A stretch of 64,000 bases of DNA from JAYVJH01 sp043777595 (lineage in GTDB: Bacteria > Bacteroidota > Bacteroidia > Cytophagales > Spirosomataceae): the NCBI GenBank assembly GCA_043777595.1, contig JAYWHT010000116.1:1-64000 (forward strand), in the 5' to 3' direction. The position numbers were made by a program, and so were the translations under genes. Below the pieces are notes generated by a model. It was not told the origin of the DNA. It saw only the letters and a list, made by a program, of their open reading frames with translations, and searched no databases. Positions 18,541-26,917 of this stretch are shown here, piece after piece; the first letter of the stretch is position 1; each line of letters starts with the position of its first letter.

Positions 18541-20022
18541 TTATTTTTTGGCCTCCACCGCCTTGGGTGCTTTATCCCCCAATTTTACAAACTCAGCCAC
18601 ATCGGCTTCCGTTGTTCCAAGCACTACTTCTGACAGAGGTAGTGCTTTTTTGCTGGCTTCAGTTGCTTTTGTGTGCCACAAATATAATTGTTTTAAACTT
18701 TTAGAGTTTGCCAATGTAGCCACACCAGCATCTGTAACAGACGTGCCAACCAGATTAAGATAATCCAAATAAGACAATTTATCTAATCCCTGCATGGCGT
18801 TATCGCCAAGTGCTGTATTTTCGAGGTGTAGTTTTTGCAGGTTTTTTAGTTTCAAAATAGTTGATACACTTTTGTCAGTAATCTGAGTGTCGCCCAATTT
18901 GAGCCAAACGATGTTTTCGGCCAATGGTAAAATCATGGCTAACTGCATATCGTTCAGTGTAGAAACATTGACGGCACTCACCTCCAATAAGTTAGGCTGC
19001 AAACTCGATAGCGGCATGACCAATAAACCTATTTTTTTTAACGCCTCAATAGTTTTGGCATCTGGCTCGGGTACTTTCAATGTCAATATTGCAGATTCTT
19101 TTGTGGTAGTAGCCGTTGTAGGTACTATCGCCCCCGCACCTACATTAGTCAGAGAGGCCAAAATAGGCTTAATGGCATCTGTTTGTTTGAGTTCTATTAT
19201 TTTTTTATCAAAATTAGCCCCCTCATCTATCCACCAAGTAAGCAATGCAATTTGCGAATCAGTTAGTTGCGTTTTGCCTTTGGGTGGCATGTGATGTTCG
19301 TCATCGAGAGGCAATAAACACCGTTTTATCATCTCACTTTCGGCGGCTTTGTTGGCCGTAAAAATCGGCCCATGCTCACCACCTTTTGTTAGTAATTCCA
19401 CTTCGTCCATTCTCAAATCGCCTTTCGATTTACCAGCATTATGACATTGTACGCAGCTTTGTTTTAAAATTGGTCTAACTACATCTTCATAAACCATCGC
19501 TTTATTGAGGTCGGCAATCGGTTGTATTTTATCGTCAGACTTGGCTTCTTTGGCTGGCATACCAAGCCATGCTCTAAAAGGTTGAGGGGTTTGTTGAGTC
19601 AAATAATCTTCGCCATGCGTGAGCGATCCACCATGATGGCCTGCAATCATGGTCATAAATGTTCCAAAAACCAAAGCAGGCACATAAATCAACTCTCTGA
19701 TAGATAGCACATTAGCCAATATATTTGATTTCATAACCCAAGCCACCCAAGCTGCTACTGCTACCCAAATACCTTGCCATTGATGTTCGTCTAAGATACG
19801 GGCATCGTAGCCGCCACCCAAAGACAGTAAGTAGCCGGCCGCACAAGAAAACGTGGCACCCACAGCCGCCCAAAAAAGCACAAACGATATTGTGGAATTT
19901 TGAATAGTAATTTTATTGAACAATCGCCCAATTTCGAGCAATGCCGCAATAATCAAAAAACCGATTGGCAAGTGTACCAAAACAGGGTGAAAGCGACCAA
20001 TAAATACAAACCAATCATTCAT
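18541..20022 (-). CDS. DUF2231 membrane / cytochrome c / leucine-rich repeat fusion
   Basis: A 493-residue protein in three parts. Residues 1-125 form about four transmembrane helices of the DUF2231 type. Residues about 175-270 are a planctomycete-type cytochrome c domain with heme motif C190-V-Q-C193-H194 and a likely distal ligand M245 in HHMPPKG. Residues about 340-470 are leucine-rich repeats (LKNLQKLHLENT, LSYLDYLNLVGT, SKSLKQLYLWHT). It presumably sits in the inner membrane with the heme outside. Redox partner and repeat ligand are unknown. It meets the efflux adaptor gene tail to tail with 3 bases between. Confidence 0.85.
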   Translation of the reverse strand: MNDWFVFIGRFHPVLVHLPIGFLIIAALLEIGRLFNKITIQNSTISFVLFWAAVGATFSCAAGYLLSLGGGYDARILDEHQWQGIWVAVAAWVAWVMKSNILANVLSIRELIYVPALVFGTFMTMIAGHHGGSLTHGEDYLTQQTPQPFRAWLGMPAKEAKSDDKIQPIADLNKAMVYEDVVRPILKQSCVQCHNAGKSKGDLRMDEVELLTKGGEHGPIFTANKAAESEMIKRCLLPLDDEHHMPPKGKTQLTDSQIALLTWWIDEGANFDKKIIELKQTDAIKPILASLTNVGAGAIVPTTATTTKESAILTLKVPEPDAKTIEALKKIGLLVMPLSSLQPNLLEVSAVNVSTLNDMQLAMILPLAENIVWLKLGDTQITDKSVSTILKLKNLQKLHLENTALGDNAMQGLDKLSYLDYLNLVGTSVTDAGVATLANSKSLKQLYLWHTKATEASKKALPLSEVVLGTTEADVAEFVKLGDKAPKAVEAKK

Positions 20023-20047
20023 GATAATATTATTTTTTTGTTTTCAA

Positions 20048-21076
20048 TTACAATCGCTCTCTCATTAACTTGGCACCATCGCACATGGCTTTTAGTTTTT
20101 GTTTAGTCGCCCAGCGAGCCGTTTGGCTTAGGCCACAGTCGGGGGCAATGGCGAGTTTGTCGGCTGGTACAAAGGGCAAACATAGCTTAATTCGCTCGGC
20201 TACATCTTCGGCTGTTTCGATATAATAACTTTTTACGTCTATCACACCTACGGCTACGTCCATGCGCTCGGCGAAGCGTGCTAATAAATGCACATCGGCA
20301 AAGTTCAAAACAGTCATCTCGGTATGTAATTCATCTACTTTCATATCCAAAAAATCGGGTAGCATAGGGGCAATCGTTTTTTTACCAACCGAACGGCCTT
20401 TATAATTACCAAAACAAAGATGAGTAGAAATACGGGCTTTACCCACGGCTGGGGCTATTGTTCTGTTAAAAATATCTACAAATCGGCGGGTGTCCTCCTT
20501 GTAAGCATAACAACTCATAGACGGCTCGTCGATACATATTTCGGTACAACCAGCGGCTATCAGTCCCTCAATTTCTTGTCTCACAAACGGCAATAACGCC
20601 TCTGTAGCCTCCCAACGGTCTTTATAAATAGTCCCTGACAACATTCGCCCAGAAAGTGTGTATGGGCCGGGAATCGATGCTTTCAGAATTTTATCGGCAG
20701 GTGCTAATCGTTTCAGCCGTAGGTATTCGGCCACTACACCCAAGCCCTGTGGCGCAGTAAGTGGCTCAACAATAGTATGTTTGCCTCGCTGATCGTGAGC
20801 TGGTGGGCCAAACTTTCGAGTTTCAGCATGGTTGGCCGCTATGCCTTTGATAAAGCCATAAAACGACAAATTGAAGTCTAATCGTGTCTGTTCGCCATCT
20901 GTGATAACATCGAGGCCAGCACTAACTTGGTCATTAACGGCCAACATGACAGCATCATCAATCATTTCTTCGATGTCGGCTGGGCCAAATTGGTCGAGAT
21001 TTATACTCGCAAATTCGAGCCAACTCGGAAACGGCAACGAGCCTACGACTGTGGTTTTGATGGGTATGGGCTGCAT
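20048..21076 (-). CDS. MetE-like cobalamin-independent methyltransferase (core domain)
   Basis: A 342-residue protein of the UROD/MetE superfamily, similar to the C-terminal catalytic half of cobalamin-independent methionine synthase. Zinc ligands are visible as H219 and C221 (ISTHLCFGN) and C314 (APDCGL). The first strand VVGSLPFP is the usual start. It lacks the N-terminal half of classical MetE, so it belongs to the short core-MetE group, whose methyl donor and acceptor differ between members. Its start lies 34 bases inside the upstream nitrilase-family gene, showing tight coupling. Methyl transfer to a thiol is family knowledge; the substrate is unknown. Confidence 0.85.
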   Translation of the reverse strand: MQPIPIKTTVVGSLPFPSWLEFASINLDQFGPADIEEMIDDAVMLAVNDQVSAGLDVITDGEQTRLDFNLSFYGFIKGIAANHAETRKFGPPAHDQRGKHTIVEPLTAPQGLGVVAEYLRLKRLAPADKILKASIPGPYTLSGRMLSGTIYKDRWEATEALLPFVRQEIEGLIAAGCTEICIDEPSMSCYAYKEDTRRFVDIFNRTIAPAVGKARISTHLCFGNYKGRSVGKKTIAPMLPDFLDMKVDELHTEMTVLNFADVHLLARFAERMDVAVGVIDVKSYYIETAEDVAERIKLCLPFVPADKLAIAPDCGLSQTARWATKQKLKAMCDGAKLMRERL

Positions 21077-22074
21077 ATTTTTTCTATTGTTTCAATTTGC
21101 ATCTGGACAAAATGTGCTCTATCTGGTTTTTTATTGAGCAAACTATTGACTGGGTAAAAATGATGATTAGCATAGCTTTCGGCATAAAGCTCAAACCGCT
21201 GACGAGCCAAAAAGTTTGACATTGCTGGCCGCTGGCGGTGCGCTCTAAGTGCCAACAGGTCTATCGTACCATTGGCTACCATACTTTCGCCATAGCCTGC
21301 TTCACAAAGCACCAAACCATCATAATTTACTATCTTTGAGGCTCCATCTGTGCTGGCAAACGGAATCGGAATACCAGCCATACCCGCCGAATTGGCCGAA
21401 ACGACATACGCCATGTTTTCGATGGCACGGGCGAGTTTGGCTACATTTTTCTGTGTCAATAAGTTAGAGGCTACCTCAGACGACGAATGGCAGATTACCT
21501 CTGCCCCACGCATGGCCAAACAACGAGCGATTTCGGGATATACTATTTCTTCAGAAGCAATACAGGCCAAGTTTCCGATTTCGGTTTTGGCTACTGGAAA
21601 AACCGCTTCGTAACCATATATTTCTAAATATTTGTCCCAAACATCATGCGGTGTGGGTGCAAACATCGAATTAAGACGGCGATAGCGCAATATCACATCG
21701 CCACTCGGGTCAATAATAAAACTCGTCTGAAAGTATAACTCTGGAAAATTAGCGTCGTTTTCATAAACATTCCCCGATAAATAAATACCCAATTTTTGAG
21801 CCATTGCTCCCATTCGTTCATATTCTGAGCCGCCTATATCCAAACTCGCTTTGGCTTTCCAGGCTTCTATGCTTTCGCCCATCGGAAAACCCGTCAAAAA
21901 ATATTCGGGCAATACCACCAGCTTTACATCTCGGCCAACAAAAGCCATTGAGGCCATCATTTGTTTTTCGAGGCGGGTCAGGGTTTCGGCCATAACGACA
22001 TTGGCCTCATCACGGTTTTGACAGCTATTAACAGTCTGGCAGGTTACTTGTAAGGCAAGGGCTTTGTAGCGCAT
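21043..22074 (-). CDS. Carbon-nitrogen hydrolase (nitrilase superfamily)
   Basis: A 343-residue protein of the nitrilase/amidase superfamily. Two triad residues are clear: E57 in VLPEYF and the nucleophile C171 in LACIASEE. The lysine expected in the middle (usually RYRK-x-N) reads R-Y-R132-R133-L-N, so the catalytic lysine appears to be arginine. The enzyme would cleave a C-N bond of an amide or nitrile if active. It overlaps the MetE-like gene by 34 bases, suggesting one pathway. The arginine could alter or abolish activity. Confidence 0.85.
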   Translation of the reverse strand: MRYKALALQVTCQTVNSCQNRDEANVVMAETLTRLEKQMMASMAFVGRDVKLVVLPEYFLTGFPMGESIEAWKAKASLDIGGSEYERMGAMAQKLGIYLSGNVYENDANFPELYFQTSFIIDPSGDVILRYRRLNSMFAPTPHDVWDKYLEIYGYEAVFPVAKTEIGNLACIASEEIVYPEIARCLAMRGAEVICHSSSEVASNLLTQKNVAKLARAIENMAYVVSANSAGMAGIPIPFASTDGASKIVNYDGLVLCEAGYGESMVANGTIDLLALRAHRQRPAMSNFLARQRFELYAESYANHHFYPVNSLLNKKPDRAHFVQMQIETIEKICSPYPSKPQS

Positions 22075-22102
22075 AATGAAAATTTGATTTAAGTACTATT
22101 TT

Positions 22103-22897
22103 TTATTCTAATTCGGTCAATCTAAAAATTCCATCATATGCCATTCTGTATAATTCTTGACCGTTATCCCTCACGTATTTTAAGGGTATTTTTGGGTTGT
22201 TTATATCTTTGCCACCGTCTCTGTACCATTTTGCTTCCCAAGCACTATAATAAGGCTCTAATTGCTCGGGAGTTAGTCTATAAATTTCTTTCAATTCAAT
22301 ACTTTCATAAACTGCAAATATCCAATCAACTTGCCTGTACTTTGTAATAATTGTTGGGTTCATATGATGATGAGTTGAAAAACTTTTTGTCAATAAAACA
22401 TTTACTGATTTCAATTCATATTCATTTCCATTTTTATCGACCGCATCATTCCCTTCTCTGCCTGGTATGTCAACTAAACCAGTAATCAATAATACCTGCA
22501 ACAGTTTACCTCCATTTTCTTGGAATACGTCGTTAATTTCATTGGTTTCTTCTGCCAATTTTTGATATTGGCGTATAAAGGGGAAAAGGAAATTGAGTTT
22601 TTGAATAGGTGTATGAAATTCGTTTAAGGTTAGCAACGACAGCAAAGGTGTGTTTAATGCAGTACCTATTTTTTGAAGTACACCTAATGTTACATTGTGT
22701 TTTGCGTTTTCAATATATCCAATATATGTTCTGTCAATATCGGCCTTGAAAGCCAACTCTTCTTGTGTCATACCTAATCGCTTGCGGTAGAATACTATAT
22801 TTTGTGCTACAATATTTAATAAATCTGCTAAAACCTGTGATTCGTTGTCCATGTTTTTTTTTGAAGTACTTTGCAAATTTCTGTAATTGTCGTACAT
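22103..22897 (-). CDS. PvuII-type restriction endonuclease fused to an XRE controller domain
   Basis: A 264-residue fusion. Residues about 28-88 are an XRE helix-turn-helix like the C (controller) proteins of restriction systems (MTQEELAFKADIDRTYIGYIE). Residues about 98-264 match R.PvuII closely from memory: GREGNDAVD, EYELKS, STHHHMNP and DINNPKIP. The catalytic residues are all present (D151, E161, K163), as are the histidines H176-H178. R.PvuII cuts CAGCTG. An internal ATG (M16, 22852) is a possible true start because the first 15 residues look unstructured. It is divergent from the cognate methyltransferase, and palindromic sites lie between. The region is AT-richer than its neighbours, suggesting transfer. 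C-R fusions of this type have been reported in nature. Confidence 0.93.
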   Translation of the reverse strand: MYDNYRNLQSTSKKNMDNESQVLADLLNIVAQNIVFYRKRLGMTQEELAFKADIDRTYIGYIENAKHNVTLGVLQKIGTALNTPLLSLLTLNEFHTPIQKLNFLFPFIRQYQKLAEETNEINDVFQENGGKLLQVLLITGLVDIPGREGNDAVDKNGNEYELKSVNVLLTKSFSTHHHMNPTIITKYRQVDWIFAVYESIELKEIYRLTPEQLEPYYSAWEAKWYRDGGKDINNPKIPLKYVRDNGQELYRMAYDGIFRLTELE

Positions 22898-22904
22898 TTG
22901 ACCA

Positions 22905-22959
22905 CCGAATATATTCGGAATTTCAAAAGAATTAAAAAATAAATGTTGAGTATATTCGG
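22905..22959. promoter_or_regulatory. Probable controller operator: palindrome plus half-site
   Basis: CCGAATATATTCGG (22905-22918) is a perfect 14-bp palindrome, and TATATTCGG (22951-22959) repeats one half of it 41 bases away. They lie in the divergent region between the C-R fusion and the methyltransferase. C proteins of restriction systems bind paired palindromes in just this place. A -7-like box (minus strand, 22931-22924) lies next to the full palindrome. Binding by the fused XRE domain is inference. Confidence 0.65.
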
Positions 22960-22976
22960 TATAAATAAATAGTCTT

Positions 22977-23924
22977 ATGATAGATACATAAAAATATGCC
23001 TATTCTACTAAATTAGGCCGTGCATTTATTGGTGATTCGTTAAATTTAATTCCCAAATTAGAAGACAATAGTGTAAGTTTAGCCTTCACAAGTCCACCTT
23101 TTGCCTTGTTGCGAAAAAAGGAATACGGTAATGAAGAACAAGCGGATTATGTTGAGTGGTTAGCAAAATTTGCTACACTAATAAAGCCAAAATTAACAGA
23201 CGATGGTAGTTTAGTCATTGACTTAGGCGGTGCATATCAAAAAGGTTTCCCTGTTAGAAGTCTTTATAATTATAGAGTTTTGATTCACTTTTGTGATATT
23301 TTAGGTTTCAATTTAGCCGAAGAGTTTTTTTGGAATAATCCAGCGAAACTACCAAGTCCAATAGAATGGGTAAATAAAAGAAAAATAAGAGCAAAAGATT
23401 CTGTTAATACAGTTTGGTGGTTTTCAAAATCTAAATTTCCAAAGGCCGATATAAAAAATGTTCTCGCACCATATAGCGATAGAATGAAAAAACTGATTGA
23501 AAATCCAGAGAAATTTTACACCCCTAAAAAACGACCATCAGGGCATGACATTAGTTCAAGTTTTGGAAATGATAATGGTGGCTCTATTCCATCAAACTTA
23601 TTGTCATTTTCAAACTCTGAGTCAAACTCAAAATATATGTCAAATTGCAAGGCACTTGGAATAAAAACACACCCTGCAAGATTTCCTAAAAAACTACCAG
23701 AGTTTTTTGTCAATTATTTAACCGATGAAAACGATTTAGTTGTTGATTTTTTTGCTGGAAGTAATACAACTGGTGAAGTATGTCAAGCGTTAAACAGAAG
23801 ATGGCTATCTTTTGAAATTGACCCAGAATATGTAGCATCTTCTGCTTTTAGATTCAGTAATGGGCATACTGAAATTCAGTCAATTTACGATGATATTAAA
23901 AATGGCAGCTCTATCGGTCTGTAA
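22977..23924 (+). CDS. PvuII-type N4-cytosine DNA methyltransferase, 5' end interrupted by a stop
   Basis: Beta-class N4-cytosine methyltransferase matching M.PvuII. Key motifs are TSPPF (catalytic motif IV, codons at 23088-23102), EWVNKRKIR, HPARFP and the SAM-binding DFFAGSNTTG near the C-terminus. It would protect CAGCTG. The start is a problem: ATG 22977 begins a suitable N-terminus but has an in-frame TAA at codon 5 (22989-22991), and no ATG, GTG or TTG follows in frame until TTG 23106, which lies after the catalytic TSPPF. So the gene either has a nonsense mutation, uses readthrough or a rare start such as ATT (23028), or the base call is wrong. The partner nuclease looks intact, so some methyltransferase activity is expected. 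Confidence 0.85.
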
Positions 23925-23982
23925 ATTGCGCTTGATATGTCAGCTTGTTTTTATTCATTCCTGAGTACATATATTCAAAACC

Positions 23983-25479
23983 TCACTCAACAATCCGCTC
24001 ACCTACACCCATAAAACTCGTTTTTGAATTTGTACCAAATCGTTTTATGAGTTCAAAGGTATTGGGTATTTGTTTGCGGAGGCGGTCGATTACGTCTGCT
24101 GATATGTTTTTGTTTGAAAACGGTACCACCTTCACGTATTCTTGAAGTTCATTAACAACACGGCCATATTTATAGTCGTAAGTAAAGCGTCCATCAGTTT
24201 CTGTCTTAACATTTGTATTCAAAACATTTGGCACGCTGATATAAAATTCGCTTTGAGTGGCCATATCTGCCGATGAATTAAACGACTTTGAGGCATATAA
24301 ATAGTCGTACAACTCTCGTGCCGTGTTGATGGCTGGGTCAATGAGTGCTACTTTTTCGGCCAACAGGTGTTTGTAGCGTGGTTGGCTATTTTCTTCATAA
24401 TTACGGAGTTCGGTCAATACTTTTTCAATTGGTTCGGCCATATATGGGTAGTGCGTGCAGCCCAATATCAGCGTTTTGAGCGGTAATACATTTGTAGTAA
24501 GTCGCATTTTTTCGAGCAGCGTTACCAAATGATAGCGCACGTAGTTTTCGGCAGAGTTGATTTGCAACTGACTGCAATCATCTACTTTTGAGGCATCACA
24601 AAGCATTTTTTGGCCTTCAAAGTCAAAGTTATATATTTTCAATAATTGTCTTTCTATCACCAACCCAGCGCCTGCCACATTGGGGCCACGGTAGTTTTCT
24701 CTTGGTTTTTGTGCCGTTCTGTTAATAAAATTAGGGTCTTCGTCGATGGCCTCGGCCAGCCCTACCCCACCCTGCCCGTACAACTGAATCTGGCCTGTGT
24801 AGCCCTGCTCTGTCTGAAACCGCCGAATAGCTCTGTCGTAACCTTCCGACGCTACCGCACCAGCGGTTGCAAAAATACCAATACTACCATTTTCGTCTTT
24901 CTTGAATGTCTGCAAAGCCCCACGTGAGCCTGCATCTATGACCCCGATTACTTTGATAGGTAGCCCAACGGTTTTCAAGAATGCCTCAATTTTGGACTGA
25001 CCATAAGCCGTAGCCGTGTTGCAGGCTATGACCAATACTTTTACTTTCTGTTTATCTGTTTGATAATTAGCCGATTGGCCATTTTGATAATATTTATTAC
25101 CCAACAAAAACTGCACGTCTTTCAGCACGTGTTCTTGCAACAAGTCGGTTTTGCCAGCGGCAGCATAGTTGCCGTAGGGCATGTTGGCTTGGTCGGCCAA
25201 ATAAATAAGTTTTTCTTTGGCAAAATCGGGCTGGCCGTCGGGTATGTTTGTATTGGTATTATTCTGAAATTTATCAAAATTGACAATCGCATTCAGCACC
25301 GTCAAGCCGCCAGTACCAGAGTCAAAAACGCCCACAGGTAGGCTTTTGTCTTGAACGGGGTATTTTTTGAAATTGAGATAATAAAAACTCTTACGGGTTC
25401 GCATGGCTTCGTCAATACTTTGACCAAAGACTTGACAAACAAATAAGCTCAAAACGAGTGTGATTATAATGGCGCGCAT
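23983..25479 (-). CDS. Exported glutamate racemase-like protein
   Basis: A 498-residue Asp/Glu racemase family protein, almost twice the usual 260-280 residues. It has a signal peptide (residues 1-19, cut near VFG-Q), so it should work outside the cytoplasm, unlike MurI, which feeds murein precursors inside. Motifs are intact: DSGTGG at 53-58, the first catalytic cysteine C153 in ACNTAT and the second C341 in LGCTHYP. Extra segments lie around 60-145 and 240-335. It forms a unit with the lipoprotein gene 2 bases upstream. Racemisation of free D/L-Glu or another acidic amino acid in the periplasm is inference. Confidence 0.87.
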   Translation of the reverse strand: MRAIIITLVLSLFVCQVFGQSIDEAMRTRKSFYYLNFKKYPVQDKSLPVGVFDSGTGGLTVLNAIVNFDKFQNNTNTNIPDGQPDFAKEKLIYLADQANMPYGNYAAAGKTDLLQEHVLKDVQFLLGNKYYQNGQSANYQTDKQKVKVLVIACNTATAYGQSKIEAFLKTVGLPIKVIGVIDAGSRGALQTFKKDENGSIGIFATAGAVASEGYDRAIRRFQTEQGYTGQIQLYGQGGVGLAEAIDEDPNFINRTAQKPRENYRGPNVAGAGLVIERQLLKIYNFDFEGQKMLCDASKVDDCSQLQINSAENYVRYHLVTLLEKMRLTTNVLPLKTLILGCTHYPYMAEPIEKVLTELRNYEENSQPRYKHLLAEKVALIDPAINTARELYDYLYASKSFNSSADMATQSEFYISVPNVLNTNVKTETDGRFTYDYKYGRVVNELQEYVKVVPFSNKNISADVIDRLRKQIPNTFELIKRFGTNSKTSFMGVGERIVE

Positions 25480-25481
25480 TT

Positions 25482-26123
25482 TTATTTTGTTTTTAGATAT
25501 TGCAACGGTGTTTCGTAGGCTGTGAGGCGTTTACCATCTTTTTCGACCAACTCCATGACTTCCAAAAAGCCATTTCCTATCGTTTCTTCGAGCGTAAACT
25601 TCATACCGCCAGGCAAGTCGTTGGGTGCTTTAATATAAAAACCTCGCTCAGTTTTGGTATAAATTGCAGGCTTAAACGAAGCCGATTCTTTGAGTTCGGT
25701 AAAGTCCAATGACCAGTCGGCGTTGTCGTTTCTAAACGTTTTTTTATCAATTCGAGTAGGTATTCCAATAGAATGTAAAACGACTTTACCGTTGTTGTTC
25801 AACAAAAACTTAAAAATATACGGCTTCACCTGCCTTTCTTGATTGGGATTGGTATAATAACTTTCTTCCAACACAAAAACCCCTTTGAAGTCGGCAGGAA
25901 TATTAGAAACTCGGCTGGTAATAACTCTCGTAACGTGTTTGGCCAATGGGTGAATCTGCTTACCTGCTTCAATTTCTTTTAGCACTTGCATCTGATTATC
26001 GAAATCGCCTGTGAGGTAGCTCAAATATAAATCTAAGTCGTTCGCTTTTGAGGTTTTGATACTGGTACAAGATAGCACAAAAAGACAGATTATGACTGCC
26101 AAAAAATTAGTAACTGATTTCAT
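25482..26123 (-). CDS. Lipoprotein, possibly CpeT/CpcT-like
   Basis: A 213-residue protein with a signal peptide and lipobox VLS-C19. The mature part has the pattern LYLSYLTGDFDNQMQ and, later, a VLEESYYTNPNQ segment, which recalls the CpeT/CpcT family (phycobiliprotein lyases in cyanobacteria with uncharacterised homologues elsewhere). The match is by eye and weak. It is 2 bases upstream of the exported racemase, so they are probably one operon. Upstream it overlaps by the ATGA pattern with the remnant of a DUF1801-like gene. Confidence 0.6.
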   Translation of the reverse strand: MKSVTNFLAVIICLFVLSCTSIKTSKANDLDLYLSYLTGDFDNQMQVLKEIEAGKQIHPLAKHVTRVITSRVSNIPADFKGVFVLEESYYTNPNQERQVKPYIFKFLLNNNGKVVLHSIGIPTRIDKKTFRNDNADWSLDFTELKESASFKPAIYTKTERGFYIKAPNDLPGGMKFTLEETIGNGFLEVMELVEKDGKRLTAYETPLQYLKTK

Positions 26124-26299
26124 TTTATCGTTTTTTTCTTTTCAATTTTTACTTCGTTGATAGCTATTTTAGCTTTTACCAATTTTTCAACCAAATCATT
26201 AGGCAAAGGCGTATCGGGCTGAAAGTGAATTGTGCCACCCGCATACTCTAAAATCGACTGAAAAGTACCTTGATTTGTCTTAGCATTGTTTTTCGCTGT
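26120..26299 (-). pseudogene. C-terminal remnant of a DUF1801-like gene
   Basis: This stretch has an open frame of about 60 codons without a start. Its translation includes GGTIHFQPDTPLPNDLVEK and ends in a Lys-rich tail, matching the C-terminus of DUF1801 (YdhG-like) proteins, which are normally 110-150 residues. A TAG lies just upstream in frame (26306-26308). Its TGA overlaps the ATG of the lipoprotein gene (ATGA), which shows that a full gene once stood here in an operon. The upstream part has been lost and replaced by the paralogue at 26280-26897. Confidence 0.6.
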
Positions 26300-26897
26300 A
26301 ATTATCTATAAAGAACTGAATAATCCAATGCCAAGTGCCAAGAATTTGGGGCAGGTCGGTTTGAGATTTACGGTCAATGTAAAATGTCTTATTTTCAAAT
26401 TTCATAAATAGCCACTCTGTTCCTGTTGTAGCGCAACCGTACAAAGTATTGATGTGTTTTCCTTCTTCTTCGTTGAGCCAGTTGGCAGCATACAACTGAG
26501 CGGCGCATTGAGCTATTCCCCATTCCAAATCTTCGTCTTTGGCTTCTACCAAACTTATGATGGGTGTTTCTAAATATGGTTTTTGGGGGTGAAGACCAAA
26601 GAAAAAATCACAGGGGCCAGCCAAATCGTCGGCAGCATTAACAAAAACATCTTCGCCAGAGAGCAGCGTTACGTTGTCTTGAAAAGTAACGGCAATTTCC
26701 ATCAAAAGCGGCGAAACCAACCGTTCAGATTTATTTTTTTCGTTGGTGAGTGGCATCTTAACTGCCATTTTCAACGACATATCTAACCATTCGCTCGGCT
26801 CAACTTTTGATATTGAGACAAATAAATCGACAATTCGAGCATCTAAACCAAATTTTTTGGTTACTTGGCTCAGTTTCCTAAAATTGCTATATCCCAT
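26280..26897 (-). CDS. Uncharacterised protein with possible PD-(D/E)XK motif, paralogue 2
   Basis: A 205-residue soluble protein, more than half identical by eye to the next upstream gene. The conserved core is ADDLAGPCDFFF followed by PIIS-V-EAKDEDL-WGIAQC. The order D97 then E118-A-K120 is the pattern of PD-(D/E)XK nuclease-fold proteins. The C-terminus ILGTWHWIIQFFIDNY is also strongly shared. I do not know the function. It runs into the DUF1801 remnant downstream and is 20 bases from its paralogue. Confidence 0.75.
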   Translation of the reverse strand: MGYSNFRKLSQVTKKFGLDARIVDLFVSISKVEPSEWLDMSLKMAVKMPLTNEKNKSERLVSPLLMEIAVTFQDNVTLLSGEDVFVNAADDLAGPCDFFFGLHPQKPYLETPIISLVEAKDEDLEWGIAQCAAQLYAANWLNEEEGKHINTLYGCATTGTEWLFMKFENKTFYIDRKSQTDLPQILGTWHWIIQFFIDNYSEKQC

Positions 26898-26917
26898 TGT
26901 TTTGATTATTTAAAAAT

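Noticed and set aside
23106..23924. Methyltransferase starting at TTG 23106
   Set aside because: This start would remove the catalytic TSPPF motif, which is encoded directly upstream in the same frame.
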